The position numbers and the translations under genes are program-made. This document shows positions 32,310-42,151 of a stretch of DNA of 64,000 bases, piece after piece (position 1 is the stretch's first letter; every line of letters begins with the position of its first letter). The DNA is from Entophlyctis helioformis (lineage: Eukaryota; Chytridiomycota; Chytridiomycetes; Chytridiales; Chytriomycetaceae): the NCBI GenBank assembly GCA_025526915.1, contig JAHLKH010000092.1:34253-98252 (forward strand), read 5' to 3'. Below the pieces are notes generated by a model that saw nothing but the letters and a program-made list of their open reading frames with translations, ran no database searches and was not told the origin of the DNA.

Positions 32310-33990
32310 TTACGCAACAACGGATGGTACATGGGATCCACGCGGTTTGCGGCTGTTGAGTGTCTCGCCAAGAAGGCCACGCAGGAACGTGCGGACTTCG
32401 ATCGTCAAAGAGTGTTCGCGGCCGAGCGCGTTCTCCAGACCTGGGGACATGTCAAGGAAGGCATGTGAGTTGCCCACACCACCAAGCAGCGCATTTGCGA
32501 GGCTGTGTGGAGCAAGTACCTTCAAGTGCCCTGGACGCAAACTCCTTGGCCTTGTCGGCCTGTCCGGATGCATGGTACACCTGTGCAAGCGAGTACAGCA
32601 CCTCGGTCGCCGCGATAATGGAGCTCGAGTAGTTGGATCTGAATGCATGGATCGACGTGTGCATCTGGATCGCCTCTGCAGCTGCGCGGCATCTGACATC
32701 ATCGACACGCACACACACCTTTATCAACCCTTCCGTCGCGATGGAGCGGATGCCAGTGTCAGGACGTACCAAGATGCATATCAGGCGTTCGCAGGATTGT
32801 CTTCCAGATCGAGACGACCTTGTCAAACACGGCACTGGCGTGCTCGATGCGATTCTGCTTGTGGAACACGGTGCCCAGCTGGAAGTATCCACCCGTGACT
32901 GCCACACAGATCAGTAACTAGAGGCGTGTGTCCACAACAAACACCACACCCCGTGTCCACACACCGGCAATGTCTTCGGGGTTCTTGGCAACGGAAATGT
33001 AGTACACATCCAGCGCGAGCTGGTTCAGTGCTTTCTCGTAATCGCCTTGGGATGCGTACAGGAGCCCAAAGTTGCGATGCAGCTGCGACCGGACCGAGTT
33101 CTCGCAGTGGTCGGCTTTGAGGATCGCCCATTTCGCCAGCGAGAGGTAGTCCTCGGCCTGCTTATACTGCTTGAGCCCTGTCACGATTGCGAATGGCTGT
33201 TGTGAGTGCCGATGGATGTGAGGCTGGGGGAATGAGCGGCTGCATACCGATGCTCGCTTCGCCGAGCAGGAGATAGGATGGGACGAGATCAATACTGCTT
33301 GGACCTGCCACGTCCATGGAGAACCGCAGAGCCTGCAACGCGGCTGGGATTGCCAGATCGTACTAAGCGCACGACGTGTCAGACCAACGTCGGCTGTTGT
33401 TGCTGGTCAGCCACCTACTTGGCCTTCAAAGAGCAGCTTGTGCGCTTCAGTCTTTGTTATTTGCAGCAGTTGGAGCTGTTGTTGGGGATAGAGAGCCAGT
33501 CAGCGCATGCTGGGCTTTCAAAGCAAGCACAGGCCGACAGAGAGCCTCCGACCTGTCTGGCACGCGTTTGTTTTTCGCGGTACGCACGCTCTTCCTCGGA
33601 GCCCAGGACAGCGACCGGTGTTCTCAGCGGAATGAGCAGCTGGCATATCTTGCCATGAATGCCACGCTGGTCCAGGCTCTGGTGCTCCTTGTCACTGCAA
33701 CGGCGTGGTCAGCCGTTCACTGGTTGATGGATGCAAACTGTACAGCATTCGCGGCTCACCAGTAGAAAGTGACTCGACAATCCTTGCATTGGATGTACCT
33801 GCTCTACAGAGTCAGCATCAATGCAAGTGACCAGCGTGATACTGGGACGTACGCTGGCTTGGCACAGAGCTCGCACGACAGCTTGACGCCTGTTGCAGAG
33901 CAGCGTGAGTGGGTAATGAGCCACTACAAGCAAGTATCCCCCATTCACACCTTTTGGGTTGGCGAGCGGGTTGATGTGGATCGCAGACAT
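32310..33990 (-). CDS. ZMYND12: ZMYND12-like MYND-finger/TPR protein (cilium-associated family)
   Basis: The spliced protein follows ZMYND12 end to end. ATG 33990 opens MSAIHINPLANPKG, then LSCELCAKPA splices (GTACGT donor) to YIQCKDCRVTFYC, then DKEHQSLDQRGIHGKICQLL: a MYND zinc finger with its Cys/His ligands. TPR helices follow: IPAALQALRFSMDVAG, IDLVPSYLLLGEASIG, AEDYLSLAKWAILKADHCENS, LHRNFGLLYASQGDYEKALNQLALD, GYFQLGTVFHKQNRIEHA, SLAQVYHASGQADKAKEFASRALE, and the last exon GLENALGREHSLTIEVRTFLRGLLG ending at 32310. Six to seven introns are implied. In animals and algae ZMYND12 (TTC42) is tied to axonemal dynein and sperm motility, so its presence is evidence for a flagellated stage. It is convergent with the kinesin gene. 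Confidence 0.87.
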
Positions 33991-34283
33991 GGCTCGAGTT
34001 GACGTGATAGGGGCAAGTTGATCTGGCGACGCGTCGCGCGTTGACTTGCTTTCTGTTCGCGGCACGATGCCGTCACCAATGCAAACGAGTCTTGCACCCA
34101 TTCCCACCTATGCGGCCCTGAACCCGAGTCATTCTCTCACAGGCTCATGATGCGCTCACACACGCAACACAGGATTGCCAATGCGGCCCACTCAGCCGGC
34201 TACACCAACACATATCCGTTGTTTTTGCCCACACTCTTGCTGTTCAAGCCCGAGTTGTTCTCCAAGTTGCCTATTCATTCGCC
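33991..34283. promoter_or_regulatory. Divergent intergenic region ZMYND12/LEA-like gene
   Basis: The 293 bp between two divergent ATGs include an AT-richer patch near 34200-34260 with pyrimidine runs. No gene is supported. Confidence 0.35.
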
Positions 34284-35836
34284 ATGGTCACCATCACAAT
34301 CCAATCACTTCCCAGCTCACCTGCTCTCTCGCCTTCCCTGCACAACAACAACCACAATCACGAGACTGGCCAGCAAGGCAGCACCGACCCCCGCACAAGC
34401 AACAGCCCGCCACCATCTCAAGAAGAAAAGCAGCAGCAGCAACAACAGCTGCCGACGGAACCCATATCGCCGCAGACACCCGAGACCCCTCAGATAAAAG
34501 ACAATCCCACAGAAATGGCTGACCGGCAAGGCGTGCACGACTCATCCAACAAGCCTGGAAATCGCCCGCAAGGTCGCAGCGGCCAGGGTGACTCGGCTGG
34601 TGGCGGCGATAACAAGCAACACTCGCCCGCTCCACAGCCGTCTGGTGGCAACCCGTTCAACGTGCCAGGAGGCCAGCAGCATGAACAGTACCAGAGCGAG
34701 GCATCACCCGGCGCTGGCAACAATGGCAACAACGGCAACAGCAAGCGCCATCAGAAGCAGCAGCGATCTGGCCCCCAAGAGCCCCGTCGCGGATCGCATG
34801 AAGGCACCGGCGCTGGCACCGGCGCTGGCGAAGCGTGTGACACGTCAGAACGCGAGCAGGCAGGCGATTCCCACGGCATGTCCGCATCGATCCCGTCCGT
34901 GACAGGCGTGGCATCCGGCGCTTACGAGCAAGTGTCAGAGACTGCCGAGCGTGCCGGATCGGCAGCGGCCAGGGGCATGCAGGGCGTGGAGTCTGGCTTG
35001 CAGGCAGCGGGCCAAACCGCAGGCCAACCGCGGGCCAGTACGGCGAGAAGGTGCAGCAGAGTGCCATGTCTGGTGTGCAGAGCGTGCGCGACACGGCCTC
35101 GGCGGCTGCGTCTGCTGCATCGTCGGCGGCATCGTCTGGCATGGCATCAGCGCGCGGCATGGCTGGCGGCCGCTCACTGCCTTCGGGCGGTCCGGTCCCT
35201 CCAAGCACGACCGAGCCTCTCACGCTGCCGTCGCTTACGATGATGGCCATCACCCTGACGGTCGGCAGCGTCTTGTTTGTTGTGAATCTGCCGCGTCGCA
35301 CGGTGGGCTATGCGTACGGCGCAGCCAAGCGGGCTGCTGGCATGGCGCGGTCGATGGCCGTGAGCAGCACGATGATGGTGCTCCGAGGCGTGCGCAGCGT
35401 GACGCCAGAGCCCATCAACACCCGCGTCGACCGCCTTGTTGCCATGGGCCGCCGTCTGGCAGCTGAGCCCATGGCCGTGGCGCACGACACGCTCCCGCCG
35501 TTTGCGTATGGTGTGCTGCACCAAGGCGTCAGCTTCCTCACGCGCGTTCGCAACGGGCTCGCCCACCGCTACGGCATGGTCAAGAACCGCACCGTCGACA
35601 CCATCCAGCACCCAGTGCAAGCGGCCCAGCAAACCCTGCCCGAGCCCGCGGCCCAGGGCGTCACGATTGTCGCATCGCTTGCCAGCCGCACATATAACAA
35701 CGCCATGGACTCGGTGCAGATGGCCAAGGACCGCGTGGACATGACGCGGCAGACGATGATGTCGTACGGCCAGCAGAAGGTCAACGGCCTCATGCGCCGC
35801 GTGGGCCTGCAGCGCAGCAGCGTGTCGTCCGAGTGA
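34284..35836 (+). CDS. LEA/perilipin-like amphipathic-repeat protein with a hydrophobic segment, novel
   Basis: ATG 34284 opens MVTITIQSLPSSPALSPSLH, then a disordered Gln/Asn/Pro/Gly/His region of about 190 residues. Near residues 205-310 comes an 11-mer-like amphipathic stretch (GAYEQVSETAERAGSAAARG, then MSGVQSVRDTASAAASAASS) of the kind seen in LEA proteins and lipid-droplet coats. A hydrophobic helix follows (LTMMAITLTVGSVLFVVNLP) and then a basic Ala/Met/Val-rich C-terminal region of repeated amphipathic helices ending GLQRSSVSSE at 35836. The frame changes near 35022-35035: the first unit codes GQTAGQ and the next is one A short, and one added base restores GQTAGQTAGQYGEKV. No intron can explain this. 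I recognise no named family; a lipid-droplet or membrane-stress role is inference. Confidence 0.6.
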
Positions 35837-36096
35837 ACCTGGCCGCATCCGCGTGTGCACACACATCTCGCTTCGACTGCATTCTCCAACATCCAGCGGC
35901 CGCCGTCCAGCCCACGACGCCGCCGATCCATCATCCGTATCTCTCGTATCTTGCTTGCCCTTTCCCTGTTGCCAGTGTCTTGCCTCGCCTGCAATGAACC
36001 ACACTGATCACGCCAAGCTGGGTGGGTCCTGCAGTGGGTCCTGCAAAGGGCTCAAAGGTGGCGCCAATTGCAGGCGCATTTGCCCTTCAACGTATC

Positions 36097-36264
36097 ATGG
36101 CATCGCTCGTGGACAAAACCAAAGATCTCTCGCTGGAGGAAGAAGGTGCGTGCTGCTGCTGCGGCTGCTACTGCTGCTGCTGCCTGGACTGGACTGGCCG
36201 GCTTGTGCGGCCACGCCTTTGTCTGTCCTGGCACTCACACCTACACACACCTACACACACACTT

Positions 36265-36298
<34 letters not shown>

Positions 36299-38748
36299 CC
36301 CGCAGTGACCAGCGGCGCCTCGTTCTGGATCTGCGAGGTGCAGGGCAACGACGTCGAGGGCAACGGCACGGAGAAGATGCCGTACCGCACGCTCCTGCGG
36401 GCCCTCGAGCAAGCCGGCGGCGCCAACGCCGTCTTCCAGGTGCGCAAGAGCATCCCGGACGGCTACCAGCCTGCCGCCAAGGCCGCGGTCAAGAAGGCCG
36501 TCAAGCTGTACGACGCCAACGTGAAGAAGGCGGCCAAGGCGGCCGAGACGGCGGCTGCCAAGGCCGAGGAGGCCAAGAAGAACGCTGTGGCCGAGGCGGC
36601 GCGGCTCGAGGAGGCCAAGAGCCTTGTGCTGGTGCAGGACAGCTCGCTGCCTGCCGCCAAGAAGGTGCGTGCTTGTCGTGCAGCTGGGACCCACTTGGAC
36701 GGCCAACGGACCCATGCGGCACGGCCTGCCTGTGCGTGCCGTGCGCACTCGACCATCCATGGGCCGTGGGATCGTTGGCTGGGGACTGCTGGCCTTGCTG
36801 GTCTTGCTCGCTGCCGCCGACTCTTGTGGCGTCCGGGCGGTGCACGCCATCGCTCGATGTGACGCTGATGATGTGGACTGCTCCCCCCATGGCCGCACGC
36901 AACACAGATCCGCATCCGCGAGTCGACCGAGCACCGTGGCAGCCGTGTCCAGATCTCCGGCTGGGTGCACCGTCACCGTGTGCAGGGCAAGGACATGATG
37001 TTTATTGTTCTCCGCGACGGCTACGGCTACATCCAGTGCGTGCTCACTGGCAAGCAGGCAAGTTCTGGCCGTCTTGCAGGCTATGCCGTCAAAAGTGCCG
37101 CGGGCTTGGCTGCTGACGTCTTGTTCCGCGTCCACAGTGCCACACGTATGATGCGCTTACTCTGACGCTCGAGTCCACCATCACGGTCTACGGCACCATC
37201 CAGACCGTGCCCGAGGGCAAGACTGTGAGCGTCTTGTCCGTCTTGATGGCTGCAGTGTGTCACACAAACTAACGCTGCTCTGGGGCATCACAGGCTCCTG
37301 GCGGCCACGAGCTGATTGCAGACTACTGGGTTATTGTCGGCAAGGCTCCCGGTGGCGACCAGGCGTTCACCAACCAGATCGCGGCTGTAAGTGGCCCTCG
37401 ACGAGCCTGCCATGATGCCGCGCGTACGCAGTCGGTCGATCTGACTTGAGCGGCTGGCTGTTCCTTGCCATGACAGGACTCGAGCCCCGACATCCTGCTG
37501 GACCAGCGCCACCTTGTCATCCGTGGCGAGACTGCTTCTGCCACGCTCCGTGTCCGCGCTCTCATCCTCAAGGCGTTCCGCGACTTCTTCCACTCGCGCC
37601 ACATCACCGAGGTGTCTCCTCCCCTCATGGTGCAGACGCAGGTCGAGGGCGGCTCCACCCTCTTCGAGTTTGACTACTACGGCGAGAAGGTAACCCCACA
37701 GCGTCCAGCCACACGTTTCCCTCCAGACGCATGCACTTTCACTCATGGCATTTCGTTTCTGGCTATGACGGGCGATCGTTAGGCCTACCTGACCCAGTCG
37801 TCGCAGCTGTATCTCGAGACCTGTCTCGCCTCGGTCGGTGACGTGTACTGCTTGACAGACTCGTTCCGTGCCGAGCGCTCGCACACGCGCCGCCACCTGT
37901 CCGAGTTCACGCACTGTGAGGCCGAGCTCTCGTTCATCACCTTTGAGGACCTCCTCAGTGTCATTGAGGACATGGTAGGTTGCGCCACCATGGTCTGGGC
38001 AATCCGTCCTCTTACACGCACTCACGCCATTGATTGCGACGGCCGCAACGACAGATTGTGTTTGTGTTGACCAGCTGCTCGACGACCCGGTCTCTGGCCC
38101 CATCATCCGGGAGCTCAACCCGGGCTTCAAGCGTCCGCAGAAGCCGTTCCGCCGCATGAACTACGCGGACGCGATCCAGTGGCTCAAGGACAACGGCGTC
38201 AAGAAGGACGTGCTCGACGAGAACGGCGTCAAGATTGGCGAGGCCGACTACGAGTTTGGCGAAGACATCCCCGAGTCGCCCGAGCGCCGCATGACGGACA
38301 CGATTGGCGAGCCGATTCTGCTGTGCCGGTTCCCGGCCGAGATCAAGAGCTTCTACATGAAGCGGTGTGGCGACGATGCACGACTCACCGAGTCGGTTGA
38401 CGTGCTCATGCCCAACGTCGGCGAGATTACTGGCGGAAGCATGAGAATCTCTGATCTGGTACGTGGATGGAGGAGCATGTCGAGTCTCGCTTTCCCCTCC
38501 GGCTCTGCTGGTTTTGTGGATCGGTACTGATGTTGCCATGGCTGCAGGCTGAGCTCATGGAAGGCTACAAGCGCGAGGGCATTGATCCGACGCCTTACTA
38601 CTGGTTTACCGACCAGCGCAAGTACGGAACCTGCGAGCACGGCGGCTTCGGTCTGGGCATCGAGCGTCTGCTCGCCTGGCTCCTCAACCGCTACTCGGTC
38701 CGCGAGGTCTGCCTGTACCCCCGATTCATGGGCCGCTGCCAGCCCTAG
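36097..38748 (+). CDS. NARS1: Asparaginyl-tRNA synthetase, cytosolic type
   Basis: Class IIb synthetase charging tRNA-Asn. ATG 36097 ([16 protein letters not shown]) splices across a CA-rich intron to [16 protein letters not shown], the eukaryotic N-terminal extension. A Lys/Ala/Glu-rich helix comes next ([20 protein letters not shown]), then the OB-fold anticodon domain ([25 protein letters not shown]). Class II motif 1 is in [24 protein letters not shown]; motif 2 is [24 protein letters not shown]; motif 3 is [16 protein letters not shown]. It ends FMGRCQP, TAG at 38746-38748. Seven or eight introns are present, all short. Frames upstream of 36097 open only with GTG, so this ATG is preferred. 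Confidence 0.95.
36236..36297 (+). repeat. CA dinucleotide microsatellite in AsnRS intron 1
   Basis: Imperfect CA repeats become a pure run of more than 15 units directly before the CCCGCAG acceptor. Such repeats are length-variable and may affect splicing or assembly accuracy here. Confidence 0.85.
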
Positions 38749-38867
38749 AAACACGTGGCCGGGCACTGGTCGCTGCTCTGTCCGTGCAGCATCCCTCGAC
38801 ACACACGCATCCAATCTCCTACACTCCCGCCTCAATGAAACCGCTATGGGCTTGTTACAATGTATTG

Positions 38868-41800
38868 TCAAGGCGCCGATGCGGGCTTGGACGTGTCCTT
38901 GGGACCTGTGATCCCACCGCCCGAAGGTGGCGGTGTCTTGGTCGACAGCACGCGTCCAAACGCCACGCCTGGCCGTGTCCAACTCTGTCCATTGTCGCCG
39001 TCATCGTCATCGTCATCGTTGTCGCCGTCGCCGGCACCGCTGCCCACCGTGCCCGTCGAGGCACCCAGATGACTGGCACGGAACCCGTGAACAATGGTAT
39101 CCACCTCGTCCACATAGGGGTTCTCGAACAGCACTTCCTCTTCGTCGACGCGTCCGAGATGGACGTCTGCAGCCCCACGGTCGCCAGCGACAGACGCCAG
39201 CCGACCAGCGAGGGGATCAGAGACCGCTTCAGACGACCGGTGCGAGCCGAGCGCATCGACCGGCGTGGCGACCGGTCCGGGCTTCTCGTAATGCTCGGCG
39301 CGAGCCTCTTGCTCGAACCCGATGAACGCCAGGATACGCGGCATGCGATCGAGGTACTGCAGATGGTGGTCGACGATGCCCGACAGATCAATGTTCTCGA
39401 CCCAGCGGACGGTGTCGGGCAGCGGCGTGGCAGCGCCGGCGTCCGAGGCAGGGTCGTCCATGTCCGTCACCGACGCCGACGCGGTGGCGGACAGGTTGGG
39501 TGCGCGGCGGTGGCGGCCGATGCTGATGCCACCAGCGCCGGCGGCGGGGGTCGAGGCGGCCTGTGTGCCGGGGTCGACGCGGATGGCGCGTGCGGGCGAC
39601 GGCGGGCTGGCGAACGATGATGCGGGTGTTGCCGGTCGCCATGGAGAGGGCGGGCTGGTCGCCAATGATGACGTCGAGCGGGTCCTCGTCGGGGAGGGCG
39701 ACAGGCGACAGGCCGGCGATGAAGAACTCGGACGGCTGCATGGAGGATCTGTTGAGGAACTGGAGGATCCAGTCGCCGGGCGTGTAGCCGTTGACCCAGC
39801 GGCCATTGACGACAGAGGCGGCCTGCAGCCACGCGGACGGATCGTTGGGGATGGGCATGCCGAGGAGGTACACCGAGTCGACAACCGAGTAGGCGGCTTC
39901 GGCTTCGGCTGCATTGGCGGGAGCGAGACCTGTGCGCGCGAGCTCGAGGAGCGCGTGGAAGATGGTGGCGGCGCCAAGGGAGAAGCCAATGAGCGTGACG
40001 GGCCGGTGGCCACGCAGACGGCCAGAAGGATCTCTCTGGCAAGCACGTAGCCAGCCTTTTCGGCACGGTCGAGGCCAAGTGCCCACGGGTTGTCGACAAT
40101 ATAGCCGCTTTGGAGCAGCGAGACGGGCCATGCAATGGCAGACACAAGGCTTGTGAGCACGCCTGGCTTGGGCGTCTGTGACTGGCGGTCTGACTGCCGA
40201 GACGCGCGACTGGGCGGTAGCGACGGAGACGCCTCTGCAGCCTTGGCTGATGGTGCACTGTCGGCCAAGGGCGAATCGGCAGATGCCTTGCCTGATCCAG
40301 CCGCAACTTCAGTGTCTTGCAGCAGCGGCACGGTATCTTCGTCATGCGACTTGTCTTTGCCGTCCTCCTTGCCCTTGTGCTTGTCCTTGCTGCTTCCAAG
40401 ATCCTCTGCGGCGACTGGCGTTGGCGTCTGAGAAGGAGCCACCTGGGCTGTTGACGCGGTCCGTATCAGCGAACCGGGCAGGTCGGTGGCAATGTGCTCG
40501 ACCGTGTGGAACATGTCAAAGAACTTGGACAGGGCCGATCCCACTTCCAAGAGGCACTTGGTTTCGAACTGCAGAGCCTCGATCCGCGAAAACGGCGCAT
40601 AGGCAGGCAGAATGGACCATGGCTCGGACACGTCGTCTGGAGAATGCAGGAAGCCAGAAACGGAAATGACAATGTGCAGGCTGGGGTGCTGGTCAAACAC
40701 GAGCTGCAGGTCCATGTCTTCGAGGTCCTTGAGGCGGCGGCTGAACGAGTACGCGGTCGTGCTGCCGCCCGTGATGCCAAACAGCGTGGCCATGGCCATG
40801 GCTCCGCCAGCAGTGCCCAGACCCTCGACGATGCCAGTGGCAATCGCACCCGTCATGCCTGCATAGGAGAAGAGCGATCCAAGGCCGGCAGACAGCAGCG
40901 GCGCTGCCATGCCGCCCGTGAGTCCAATGAACAGACCACCGCCCACCGTCACTGCCCCGAGCGTGAACAGCTTGCTCTGCCAGGACATGAGTGAGTGCTG
41001 CGAGCCAACCTGCTTGCTTGCGTCGTCCTGCGACTTTGGTTTTGGACCGCCCGAGATCTCATTCCAGATCTGCACAGCAGCGCCATGCTCAATCTCCTGC
41101 TGTAACAGCGACTTGATCTTGGCACGCTCCTTGTCATCGTGGTACTGGCTGCTCATGGACGCGTCAAAGACAATGTAGGACAAGCGCCGCAGGAGATGGC
41201 GCAGACGCGAGTCGTAGCGCAGCTCTTTGGACTTTGCCACGACGCTCTTGAGCGCGGTGAAGATGAGGTTGTACAGGATCGTGTAGGAGGTGTCCTTTGT
41301 GCTCGGGATGTTGCGGAATGCAGACTGGCTGGCTGGCGACAGGCCAGACGGAGATCCGTTGGCAGCCGGTGATGCCGAGGGAGCAGCAGGAGCGCCGGAA
41401 GCACCAGGGGCACCGGAAGCACCAGGGGCAGCTGGGCTGGAGGGAGAAGTCGACGATTCTGCGCGCTTGCGCTGACGGTCGACCTCGTCCGTCTCGATTG
41501 CCGAATGCAGGCTCTTGGCAAGCGCTCAATAGAGACGCCATACTCGGACAGCTCGGCGATGGCCGCACGCTCTGCACAGCAACGGAGCAGCAGAGGGATC
41601 AGCCGCGCACGCCAAGCACGCCATGGGCACTTTGCACAACCAACGCACCTTGGACGCCGAGCTGGTTGTACGTCAGCAGGCCGTCCATCAGGCGGGTCTT
41701 CCAGGTCACAAAGCTGCGCACGGCCGGGTGGCGCTTGTGGTCCTCGCGCTGGATGAGGGCCTTGAGGCCGAGCGGGTCGTGCCAGAAGGAGCTGGGGTCT

Positions 41801-42064
41801 GCCGTGGGTGCGGCTGCCGCTGTGGTCAACGAGCGAGCCGACGCAGCCGCCGTGGCGCTCGACGGCCGCCAGGCGGCAAAGGTGGCTTCCAGCGCACGTT
41901 CCTCCTCCTGCAGCAGCAGCCACACGAGGCCGATGTAGGCGAACAGCAGGTCGGCTGATAGCGCCTCGCTGGACTGTTCCTGTGCCTGTGCCTGCGACTG
42001 GACTGCCTGCCGACTGCGACTGCGACTGCGACTGCGGGTCTGTGCTGACGGTCTGGCTTTGCAT
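38868..42064 (-). pseudogene. TMCO4: TMCO4/DUF726-type membrane alpha/beta hydrolase, frame-broken in this sequence
   Basis: All parts of a TMCO4 (YFL034W-like) protein are present on the minus strand, but in different frames. They are a Gln/Ser-rich start (ATG 42064) to LFAYIGLVWLLLQEEERALE; SFVTWKTRLMDGLLTYNQLG; LSEYGVSIE then ALAKSLHSAIETDEVDRQ; the glycine-rich hydrophobic segment GGMAAPLLSAGLGSLFSYAG; the hydrolase nucleophile region RPVTLIGFSLGAATIFHALL (GxSxG); GDWILQFLNRSS; and the family C-terminus VRWVENIDLSGIVDHHLQYLD. Frame changes are needed near 42005-42015, 41521-41530, 40005-40025 and in about 39480-39640. A single 790-residue frame spans 38868-41240 but loses the GFSLG core, so it is not the true protein throughout. 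Either the locus is decaying or the sequence has several one-base errors; the latter fits the rest of the window. I use the pseudogene label provisionally. Confidence 0.65.
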
Positions 42065-42151
42065 GCGTGATGGACGTGTTGTGACGACAAAGGCAAGCCA
42101 GCTGCTATATCGATGTATTTCGAGGCAGTCTTAGAGCAAGCCTCGCGGGCC

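Noticed and set aside
36241..36297. CA repeat as a CRISPR or satellite array
   Set aside because: It is a simple dinucleotide microsatellite inside an intron, without spacers.
38868..41240. A single 790-codon frame read as one intact protein
   Set aside because: Its middle is low-complexity Ser/Pro/Arg while another frame over the same bases gives the conserved RPVTLIGFSLGA hydrolase core, so the long frame is partly a shadow.
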